The notes below the pieces were generated by a model. That model did not search any database and was not told the DNA's origin. It saw only the letters and a program-made list of their open reading frames with translations. From Ligula intestinalis (Eukaryota; Platyhelminthes; Cestoda; Diphyllobothriidea; Diphyllobothriidae), in contig JAYGXS010000003.1 in NCBI GenBank assembly GCA_036362985.1, forward strand, positions 80,004,447-80,068,446: a stretch of 64,000 bases of DNA. Reading direction: 5' to 3'. The stretch's first letter is position 1, and each line of letters opens with the position of its first letter. Below are positions 45,301 to 57,300 of the stretch, one piece after another. The position numbers were made by a program, and so were the translations under genes.

Positions 45301-48300
45301 CGTTAACCAGCTAGGTAAATGTTCCTTAGCTCTGGTGGCCGATACAGTGTTTATATCATTTTTTTCTGTATGAATTCAATTTGTATTTTCTCTTATGTGA
45401 TTCACGTTAAGCAATGAGAGGCAGCAACTGAAGAGCTCTCTCGAAATGCCATGGATCCAATAAATCTTGCTGTCATTGCTATCTTTAAATTGGCACCTGG
45501 AAAACGTTGCTTTAAATTAAAATGTATTTTATGGAAAGCGTGCAGGAACTATTTTTTTCTTTTACTTTTCGGTAGGTAATAGCGCTTTTCTCAAAGATAA
45601 TCTTCATAGAAAGGTTATATTTTGGTTTTTTAAAAAGGTAAATTGCCGAATGATTTTGAACCCCATCAGCTGTTACATTTGAATTCAAGATTTCCAAAGT
45701 ACATGCTATATACATATTGTGTGAAGATGAGGTCACATAGTTCTCATAAAAGTTTGCAATGGATATGGATCGTGTTGTATATTTTATAGACAGCATTGTT
45801 AACTAACGGAAGTGATTTATTATGAATGAATATTACACGATCTTTAAACATATCTTACTTATGCAGCGACAAGTAACAGCTGATGAGCTGTCTCGAAATT
45901 TGTTAGGATCAACAAATTCTGCTGTTGTTGCTTGCTTTCAATAGATACCCTTTCTTCAAGTTCAATGGTAGTTGAATGAGTGGAAGAAATAAAATTCACT
46001 TCCGCTTTAAAATCTATTCAAATACAAATGGTCAAGCCCTTTACTGTTTCTCCTACTCATCGCTTGATATACGAATATGGTAGCCGCAATTTTTTCTCAT
46101 TAATGTTATTATTACGAATAGTAAGACGTTTTTTCTCCGAGTCTTCTCGTGTCCTTTGATTGCAGAAAAGTGCATTTGAATACAGCTGGTCTATTTCTCA
46201 TAGTTCCCTGTCGCCGTTTTCATGTCAAACGTATTCCAAAGCATCGGTCTCCGTCAATATATTGGTCTCCTTTAGAAGAGCGGATAAGCAAAAGACGTAA
46301 ACGCGCGTCCAGATGACTTGCTATACACATCTTCTAACGGCGGCCGCAAGTTTGTTCGACTATGCAGGGTAGGGGATCTTTCTTTTATTGGCAGGGTAGC
46401 CAACAGCTTCGGTTGCCGTGGTCCACTGATTTTAATTGTCGGGTGTTTCAAAACAGGACACTTTAATGCAACAATTGTCATGCAAAAACTGCATTTGGCA
46501 CCAAAAACACCCAAACATACTAATGTGTTGGACTCATCTCCCATTTATTGTGTGTGCGACAAGTAGCACAAACCAAAGGAGCTTTGTTATCACCTTCGAA
46601 CGTGACAGCTCTTACTCGTAAAGAAGAGTATAGAGCCCCGAATTTTCAAGCCCATACCCCTGTACCGCATCAGAGAAAGAAAATGTTGAATTCTCTAGGT
46701 ACCACATGCTTTTAACTATTTGAAAAGCAGATTCAAAGGAAAAAAATCTAGTCATAGCGTACGGCTACAGGCGCCGTCGTTTTAATGGTTGCCCAGCGCA
46801 AAATTATAGGGGTTTAGGGTTGCAGCCGTGGCTATGATTTAGGTTAGGATCAATATTAAAGTTATGGTAAAGGAACAAGCACAATCCCGGAATTTAATCA
46901 GTTGAGTATCTGTGTTTATGTCCAACTACGAGCGTGAGCGTCTTTGGCCAACAGGAGAAGGAAGACATATTCGTCTGAAGCAGTCGAAGAGCTCAAAAAT
47001 AAATAAAAAAGCACACAACTTTGCTCATATGCATTTAACAGCTTATCAGTTATTTTGGTTTAGTGTAATTCCGGGGATTCGCCTTCTCCCTCCCCATTTG
47101 TCCCACAACGCTGAGGATGTGGGTCTTGGTTCTAAACGTATTCAGCCCTGACCAAAACCTGACGTCTCTAGTCTCGCCAACTCCCAGTAACTACAAGCGA
47201 AATGATAGGGGCAGTAAATGAACTGAGACAGTGATATACTGGTAGCTTGAAGCAGACATGATCGAGGGATGTCTTATTGACTTCCACTTGTTGCAAATGT
47301 CGCCCGAAACCATAGCAGCATGCATTGTCGTTAGTGGTTTGAAAATACATGTTCTTGGATCAACACACTGTCCGACCCTAGCACACGAATCCGAGCCATT
47401 CGGTCGACTGAAGACGTTGTTATCTGGTACCTGTTGAATAAAAGGTTTATGGGACCGCTTGATGAGCAAATATCTTCCTCTGTCTCCCTGTTTTAAGCTG
47501 ACTTCTTTGCAAGAGCATCTTTATGACCGCATACGGAAGTTATTTTCTGCAAAAAATGACAACTTAAGTTTGAAGACTGTATCAACAGCAAAATTTAATG
47601 GATCCATTAATTTTGAGAGTGCTCTTCAGTTGCTATTTCTCATTGCATAGCGTGAATGAACGTCAGAGAAAACACACAATTGAATTCATGCAGAAAAAAT
47701 CGATGCAAAACGGCAAGGTCAATGTTAATGGCCAAGAGACTACTAAAGTAGAGTAAAATTGCCGTTCCAGAGATCGCGTTTTTTTCTTTTCTACAAAAAA
47801 CTTTGTGCTTTTTCTCACTAGTATTCACTGTCCCTTTAAATTAAAAAAAACATTTTATAGAAAACATGCAAATAATATGCTTTTTGTACGCCTTTGGTAG
47901 CAAGTTAAACCTACTTCCATTTTTATAATTGATCAAATAGTATCTTTCGGTTTAAAAAAAGTTTCTAATTTGCCGAAGACTTTTGAACACTTGAAATCAA
48001 GGTTTCCAAACCACATGCTGTATATATTCTCTCTAAGGAAAGTACACACTTCCCTACGGTGTGAGGAAGAAGTCGCATAGGTGTCATAAAAGTCTGCAAA
48101 GTTTGCTGCCTAAATTTTATATTTTCTGATTAGCACTAATAAATAGACAGGTACGTTAATCTATGAATTTACATTTCAAGATCGTAAAAATTTCATAATT
48201 AAGAACCTTTTTAAAACGAAAATATGACCTTGCTCTTGGTCGGAAATTTAGATTCAATGTAATTAACTATCAACCGATTAAAAGAAGGGCTATTTCGTGC

Positions 48301-51300
48301 ATAGTTTCTGCTAACTATATTTTAAATTATAAGAGCATTGAAAATCAAAGAGAAAAATGCATGCTACTTAAATAGCCATACTTAATTAGCAATTTTTTAT
48401 AAAGTATACATTTTGTGAGCGGTCATCTTTTTCAAAAGCTGTCATCCGGTCGTAACTGAAATGTATTGAAAGTAGGCCGTAAAAATTATTATTTTTAAAA
48501 CCATAATTAATTACATTTGTCAGATCGAAAACGCATTTTGGAATTTCGGTGACATTTCATCAGCTTAGTATGAGCACCGGTATATTTGAGAGATATGTAG
48601 GTGGGTTGCTTTTGAGTTTCCTATTTGTACGTGTGTGTTGTGGTAACAGAAGAAGAATGTCTCAGTTTGTTGGTGAGGCTAATTGACCTGATTCCTGAGC
48701 TGGTACATAGTTTTAAAAGGACAGACAATGAAAAAAAACTTGAGATTTTTTTGGAGAAAAAACTGTCACTCATGGGGGGAGAGTCTAATGGGGGAGGGTT
48801 GGTAGAAAAATCTTCCGCTCTTGGGGCTTTAAACTGTTCATGCTAACGGTTTCTGTAGACGAGGCCTTTCTCTCTCCGGAAAATATGCTATAAAAGATTT
48901 AGTCCAGCCAGCTGCTGAAGAGGGCAGACACGCCCGAAATCCCTCTGGTTTGGTCGACTCCGGGGCGCTGGGGAGCAGAGGAGCGGCTTACGCAGAGTTC
49001 GGACTAGGTGTGTAGCGCCCGAGCGGAAGGGAGGCGGTCGACTGAACTCGAAGTTCGGGTTTTGGGTCGGAACACCGACAGATTGAATGTGGTTCGAACA
49101 GCAAGGCTTAGATACATAATTCGGAATCATAGGTTGATCTGGTTAATAGGGGATCTGGTAATGAGGTGCTGAATTAGGATTCTGGGGAAAGGTCCTGTTC
49201 TGAAATGGTGGAGTAGACGTAGCTGCCTCGTTAAGTGCTTGCGTAAGATCAATCCTCACGGATTCTTCTAGTCTCCAATCAGGCCGTAACATGACAGGAC
49301 ATGTATATAGGTCGAGCAACAATTTGTCCATAAACTATTAATAGCCAAATCGGGTGAAATGCTAACTGAGTACGGGATAACGAAGACAGTATTTGGTAGG
49401 TGGCGACAAAAAAGCTTATCCAAAAATATCGGAATGCAAAACTAAACCGGTACCAACATAGAAACACAGAATATTGGTACGATATCAGAGGAGTTTATTA
49501 AAAACGCAGGGATTGGAAAAGGTTGTCTTGTATGCGATTCGGAGAAATGCGAAGAAACGACTTATCGCTTAAAGAAGAAGAGTTGCCGAGCACCGGATCA
49601 ATTTTTTTATTGTTTTGAGCTTTCGGGCTCTTGTGGGAGTCCATCGTCAGAGATAAAAGCGTACACGAAAAAAAGCAACAGTCATAATTGGGAGGAACCA
49701 ATCAACCGTTATACGTGGGAAAGGGGATGGAAACGGGAAGGAACTCATTAATCACCAGTGTCGGCCGTGCGAATATGCCTGCGGAGAGCAATGAATGCCG
49801 GTGCCAGACCAATAGATCGACTGACTGAATCCTCATCCGACGCCCAGGCTCAAATCAATTCTCGGTCTGTTTTGTTGCCGTCGTAGCCAATTATCTTCGC
49901 AGCTGCCAAGTTAAACTCGCGATCCATCTCGTAGGTGTGGTTCACCAGTTGGGACAGTGCGTCCCCCGTCTAAAAGCCAGCTTATGTTCGTGCATGCGCG
50001 AACCGAGCATGCGTTCAGTTTACCCAGTGTACCTACACGGACAACTTAAGCATGGGATGCAATACAATGTCCCGGATTGTTCTTTGAGATACAACTGGTC
50101 TTTCGCTTTCATTTCCCGGTTTTGCATGGAAGCCTTGGCGATACGCGACGGCGTATGCTCACGGAAAACTCGGAAAATTGCCAAAAGAACCGGGAGAATG
50201 TCAATTAAAACAAGCACGTTCGGGGCAGGTCATTAAAGGTATTCTAATGACTGCCAGCTCATTTAGATCGTCTACTCGTTGAGTCCAAATGCGCCTTCAG
50301 TGTGTGCTTATTGGCCTGCGGTGACGCTCTGTGGTCATGTAGCGCAAACAGCGACAGAGTCTGAGCGAATGTGGAATGGTGCGAGGGGTATACGCGAAAG
50401 TTAGTATTAGCTGATCGGTTATCGGCAAGTGCGGCTCATGCCACCCAACGTGCAAGATGAAAACACTCGAGACATAACAGTGGCTGGCAGCACTGCCATT
50501 CTGGTGTGGATTAAAACTGTGGGGCAGCAGAAATTGTTGTCTGGCAGGGGGTAAAAAAGCTACCGCCTAATGGCACAGTCTTTACTACGATCTCAAATAG
50601 GCATAACAGAAACAGTGGCTTTAATTGTGTGGACTCTTGGATGTTAGAAAGGACTGCTCATGAATAGACAATGGGTGTGAGACTGTGATACAATGCGGAG
50701 GTGTCATTGTGACCAGCAACCGGATGATTATGAGGGGCTGAAGCCATGAAATGCCTAAGGTAAAGCAGGTGATTGATTTGAATTTCGGAGCACTTATTAC
50801 TGCACTGTTTTACGTGAGGGCTCAACGATGATAGCTTTTCTTGCGGACAGCATGTATGCTAGGACTGCTGAATTTCGGTATTTATCATTTAACTCTGGCC
50901 TATTCGCGGATTTATTTTCGCAGAGTATATTTAAAATATTAATTTTTTAGTTTATTTGGTGAGGATAATAGGCAATGCCTTAGAAAACCCTATTTAGCAC
51001 GTGTACAAGCACCTAGAAAATTTACAAATACTAGCATAGTATTGGCAAACAGTGAGTAGCATTGTTTTTACACATGTCTGGTTTTTAGAGGTCAGACTTG
51101 GAGGGAGGAGAGTAGCATTGTTTTTTAGAATTGATGTCTGGTTTAAAGAGTTCAGACTTGGAGACAGGAGAGGGGGCGCATTTATTTATCCAAACATTGT
51201 TTGTACATCCGAAGGGAAGTGGCCTCCACGACTGACTGTGGAAGGGTGTTCCACTGTTGTATGACACGTTGCGTGAAGAATTCAGAGCGGAGGTTTAGCT

Positions 51301-54300
51301 TGGACATCTTTGTGCGCAGCTTCATTGTGTGCCCACGGAGATGAGGCGAGAGATGCCACTGAAGCATGTCTTTAAAGTGCAATCCTTTCTCAAAACCGTT
51401 TATCATCTTGTTAACTAGGATAAGATCCCCTCTTTGTTGCCTGTAATGCAGAGGCAATAAATTTAGGCATGCCAGTCTATCTATGTAAGTATGGTTCTTT
51501 AGACCTCTTACTAGCTTTGTTGCCCGACGCTGCACTTTGTCCAGACATGCTGTGTCCTTTGCTAGCCATGGCCGCCACGCCTGTATGCCATACTCTAGGT
51601 GTGGTCGAACAAATGTGCCATACACTCTGCCAAAGAGATCTTCATCGAAGGCTAGAAATGTCCTTTTTTGCAGTTTTGTCAGATTGTAATGAGCGCTTCA
51701 GATTACTCTGCATCCAAATGCTGAGGTCTTTTTGCGTAGATGCTACGGGAATTTGGATGTTTTTCAGGTTATATGTCCTGCTGCTCTGGGGGATAGGATA
51801 GTTTGTTGGAAGCAGGTGGAGAACGGCACACTTTTGCACATTGAAATCCAGCAGCCACCTGTCGGACTACGTCTGGAGTTTGCAAAGATTCTTTTGCAGA
51901 GCATCTCGGTCACTTGGGCACTTAATGACCTGCCAGAGCTTAACGTCATCGGCAAAAATGATTTTACCACAGTCCAGTTCTTAAAGGCTGTCATTTACAT
52001 AGAGAATGAAGAGTAGAGGACCGAGAACGGAGCCTTGAGGAATCCTACTAACTACGTCAGCCCAGTCCAATTTATCCTCCCCGATGCAAACGCGTTGTTT
52101 TTGACCGACTAAAAGTGACCTGATCCAGTCCAAATTTTCCCCTTGATGCCAAGAACGCTCAGTTTATGTAAAAGGCGTTGATGAGGCACGCTGTCAAAGC
52201 CTTTGCGGAAATCGATGTACACTAAGTCCACTTCGAAGCCCTCTTCTAAAGCACCTGTCCAGACCTCAATTGAAGTCAGTAAATGTGAAAGGCAGGAGCG
52301 CCCTCACCGAAAACCATGTCGGAAATTTCGTATGATGTTACTTTCATCGCCTAATCTTAGTATGGCCCGCTTGACAAGGATCTCCATCATTCTGCTGGAA
52401 AGGCAAGTCAAGCTTATGGGCCGAAAGCTGTTTGCAGACATCTTGCTACCTCCCTTATGTAACGGTATGATGTTGGCCATCTTCCACTGCAAAGGCAAGT
52501 CCCCTGTTCTCATGGAAAGCTCGAACAGAATTGAAAGAGGCACCGCTAGCTCGGTCGACAGTTCTTTAAGTATCAGTCCAGGGATCCCATCCGGTCCAGG
52601 AGACTTGTCTGGTTTGATGTGACTGAGGAGATGTCTTACGTCTGCGACAGAAAAGGTAACCGTTTCAATAACGGCTGTACCTTCGCCCACTTCTACTCCA
52701 GAATTGTCGTCGGGGATTCCATCATAAACGCTGATCTGAAAAACTCTGAAACTAACTCTACTTTCCGTGGTCTTTCCGGTACTACGTTCCCGAGGTTATC
52801 CTTTAGAGCTGCAATGTCGTCTCGGGGCTTTCTTTGACTACGGATGTATCCATAAAACTTCTTTGGACATATTTTGGCTTGTGTTGTAAGTTGACGCTCA
52901 AAGGCAATTCTAGAATTTCGTATTTCCTTACGGCATATATTTCGTTGCACTTTATATTCGGCAAGTGATGTTGAATCTTGAAGGGCTCGTACTGTTTCCA
53001 CAACCTTTGTTTCTTCTTCATGGCCCTTTTTATCGGCTGGTTGACATATGGAGGTCTGGCATATGGTCTTATTACTTTAATTGGGCAATGCACTTCAATT
53101 AAGCGCTCTACAGTCCCTTGGATATGCTGCCATAATTCATTTGTATCGTTCGTACTGAATAACCAGTTTTTTTTGCAGAAGCGGTACGTCTTATTTCTTT
53201 AAAATCGGCTTTCCAAATATTTCTGCGCCTCGTTAATTGCAATTTTGCAGACAGTAGGTAACACACACAGGTAAAAGCAACGTGGTCGCTTAACCCAAGT
53301 GGGGGTTGTGAGTTAACTTCGCTTATGACCCCCTCTTCTTTACTGAAAACGAGATCTAGACAGTTTGATCGCTGGCCTTCGCGTAGTCGGGTTGTGATGT
53401 CTATGGTTGAATGAGATATTCGTCCAAAGAAAACTGGAGTAGTTGATAATTGAAAAGTGCTGCTGCGGCCTTTACTCCAGGCCTCATCCAACCGATGCCA
53501 GGAGCGTTAAAATCACCCAGGAGTAATATGTTTTCCTGTTTACAAGTAACTGTCAGTGAACTTAGCAGTTCTACGTCGTCACTTTCGCTGGAGCCGGGAG
53601 GCCGATAAACAATGCATATATTGAGTGCCGGATGTTGCCTAATCTTAATTTTGCATGAAATTATTTCAAATCGTCGTAGAGCTATGTCTGCGAGTTCCCT
53701 CTGACAACAGGAAATTCCATTGGCTGCATAAAGTGCCACTCCTCCGCCCCTACGTTGAGATCTGTCGCAGCAAAACAGTTGATAACCTTCAATGCTGACT
53801 TCACTGATCCCTATTGCTTCGGTCAGCCAAGTCTCTGTTAATGCAATTAAATGCAGTCTCTGCTCAGATACTATTGTTTTGAGCTCATCAAGTTTATTGA
53901 AGAGACTCTGACAATTGGTTTAATAGATCTCGAAGCAGAGGCCACAATTGCTTGTGGCATCTTCTACAACCGGCCGGTTGACTAACTATTTTCGCTTATT
54001 TTCGTAAATAAATCGACTTTTGATTTAAAAAACTCGATTTTCTAACCTTCACGTATTACTATTCATACAGGGTGTTCCAAAAAATGTATACGAACTTACC
54101 ATTATGGTAAACTTGGTGTTTATTATAATTTTAATATTTCAAACATTTAAAAGTATCTTGAATCATCATTTTATTGATTTTTCACTGAATGTTCTCAAAA
54201 TGACGTCCGTTTTGATTCAGACACTGCTGACAACGCGAAGCAATGGAATCGCACATGCCATAAAAAAATTCCATTCGTAGTTGGGCACATTTGTATTCAG

Positions 54301-57300
54301 TGGGTTCTCCATTTCTCAATTATTTAAAATATAGTCAAAATACAGTGGAAAAACAATAAAATGATACTTCTTAATACTTTAACATTTTTGAAATAATAAA
54401 ATTATTATGAACATCAAGGTTACAATTTTTCAAAATGTGTATGCATTTTTGGGACACCCTGTATAAGCAGAAAGGTTTTTAAGGAATAGCAAATAGCTGT
54501 GCGCTCTACACAGTCTTCAAATTCTTTTTTTTCTGTTTTTTTTCAAAACAAACTTCAGTATCTGGATAAGGCTTAATTGTTCTTTGTACCTGAGGATGCA
54601 GAAACTTACGGTACGTTGCATGAAAAAAAAGGTCTGAATGAATTGGGGTACCTTTTCGTAATGTTAAGATTAACAATCATAGGTTTGTACACGCGCAACT
54701 GTAAGCCATACATTTGTGAGAGTAATGCTGTTAAATGATGTAGAAATAATAAAGTTTTTGAGGAGGATGGTTTTTAGTATACAAATTAGGAAGAGGCCAG
54801 CTTCTTTGGGAAAGCTGAAACCTTAATGCGTACGTTTTTTTGGCTGGTTTCCCAGCTCGTCGTCAGACTATGGTATATGTACAGGAACAATTAGGCAACA
54901 GGAACAAGTGACGCATTTAAGTTTCGACATTTCCAAAGGAAGTTCGCTTCTTCTTTATTAAATATCTTAGGATGCCCGTACTTCATCATTTCGTTTGGAA
55001 TGATGACACACCGACTTAAGAGGCTTCCTAGACTGAACAAACTTCTGATGGGTGTTAGGCGTCACAAAAAGGCTACCATCTGTTAGGCGGAAGCCGGCAA
55101 AGCAATAATAGCAATGGGGGACAATAGAGTTTGGGAATAACAGGATACAGAACTGTTTCGGGCTTGTCTGCTTTCATTCAACCCTGACTACCCACTTGGA
55201 CAGGAAACGCGAAAATGCACTCGAGTACGGTGGAGATACTCCACAAAATGTGTCTACCAGATGGGTCATAGGCCCTTTATCAATAGTGTCTCGCCATCTG
55301 GCATGTCTAGTTGCTGCAGGTCGGGCAGTTATTCAAACAGGAATAGTACGCAAACCGAGATACTAGCTTCCCAAAGCAAACAAACTGCCTGTGTTTGGCG
55401 AAGGTCACGAACAAACACCACCCTACTAGGCAGAAGTCAGCCGTTCACATGTCAGGCTAGGTGAAGTAGTTCGAATAAATTGAATTGGCTGTAGGAGCTC
55501 CTTTTTTCTCTCCTTGTGCTTTCATGGTCGCTGCCCCAGAAAGCCGCCTGTATACATGTAGTGTGGGGGTGTGTCATCATTTTGGATATAAACCAGGCGA
55601 TATTTATCAATTTCAATGATAGAAATAGTAAAAATGGAATCAATCAAAATACTACCGAGATTGCAGTCTTTTAAATCCAACTATTTTCCAGCAGGTTGGT
55701 TTATTGATGATATGTTTTGCGAAAGGTTCTGAGCATAGAAAGCAATTGTTTTCAATTTAAATTTGACCATAATAAATTCGAGCCCGAGGAAGTATTATCT
55801 GTCCACACAATGCCATTTTAAGTAATATTGTTGTTCGTGGGCCCTCAAAAAGTCCATTGGGCCTAACTACGTCAAGTGGGCGATATTTGGGGTCTACGCG
55901 GTAAGCGGACTCCGTCATATATTGATAAACGGCACTTTTCATTTTCTCATAGTGCTTCCTGTTAGCTTAACTATGGAAATGTTCCCTTATTCTGTCCCAT
56001 AGCTACCGACTCGTGTAAAATCTATAAGGTGTTTCGCAGGAGCAATTCAAAGATTATTTGCACCTGCCTTCTACCCTCATCTCCTGTGGATGTACAGATG
56101 ACGAATGTAACTGACGGATGATATACTTTTTTACTCTTCTGATGATAAGTGATCGAAAGAAAACATACCTTTAGCTTTAAGTTATTTAAAGATGTAACGC
56201 ATTTGCGAGAGAATAAATGCAATGCGTCAGGGTGTTTTAAATAATTGAGTATTTTACGAGCAACGAAATCCTTTGGTAAGATTAATGTTTATTACGGGAA
56301 TTTTCGAAGCTGGTTCCCCAGTTTGTCTTCAGACTGATGAGATATGTACAACAACAGTTATATTTATTGATATTATATAATCTCCAATGATAAGAGTTGT
56401 TTTGCAAATAAACTACAGGGTATTTTAGCATTAAAGATGCAAAAATTCCCATCCAAGAATTTAGGGGAATATTTGTCTTTTGTGCGTTAATTCCCAAGAT
56501 TTCTGCTTATACAGTTGTGAGATGACCAATTTATAATTGCATTTATATATTCATTCGGGAATGTCCGAACACCGATCCGATAGGCTTCCGAACCAAACAA
56601 AGTTCACGTGGTGGCTAGAGGTCCCGAAACCTATGACCATCTGCCAGGCTGATGCCGGCCAAGTCATAATAGCGGTAACGGATGACAGCGGTTGGGGGTT
56701 ACTTGATACAGAACTGTTTCGGGCTTATTTGCCTTCATTCAGCCGAGCATAACCCTGACCACCCGCTCGGTCGAACAAAAGAAACGCGCGGATGCACAGA
56801 TGACGCAGGTTTTTCACCACGGGGGTTTGCCAGAGGTGTCATAAGCACTTAATCGAACTCCAGTTTATCAATGCCTCGCCACTGTCGCTGCCGGCTGGGT
56901 CTATATTCACTCAGGAGTGGGTGCACGCGGCTCTACTTGGCTTCCGGAAGTAAACAAACGTCGAAAGGGGTAAAATGAGTCATGCATGGGCAACCGATCT
57001 GACACTGGAAGTTTACCTCGCCAACGCATCAGCGCATCTTTCATAATAAGTTTGACACGTTTGAACCTATCACAACGCGCTAAGGCGTGGCTCGGAGGGT
57101 TGACAGATGGATAACGCAGTTTATCTTATGCTTGAAAGTCAGCTACAACGGCCCCTTCCTAGTGTGGTCTTTATGGCCCTACCAGTTGTGCATGCTCCGA
57201 GTCCCCCTTAAAGCAGCCTGTTACAGGCATTTGGACTCGGGTCGTGTGTGGAACGTGTAGAGGGCTCAAATCAGGTCGTTTCGACATTTTCTTGCCACTG

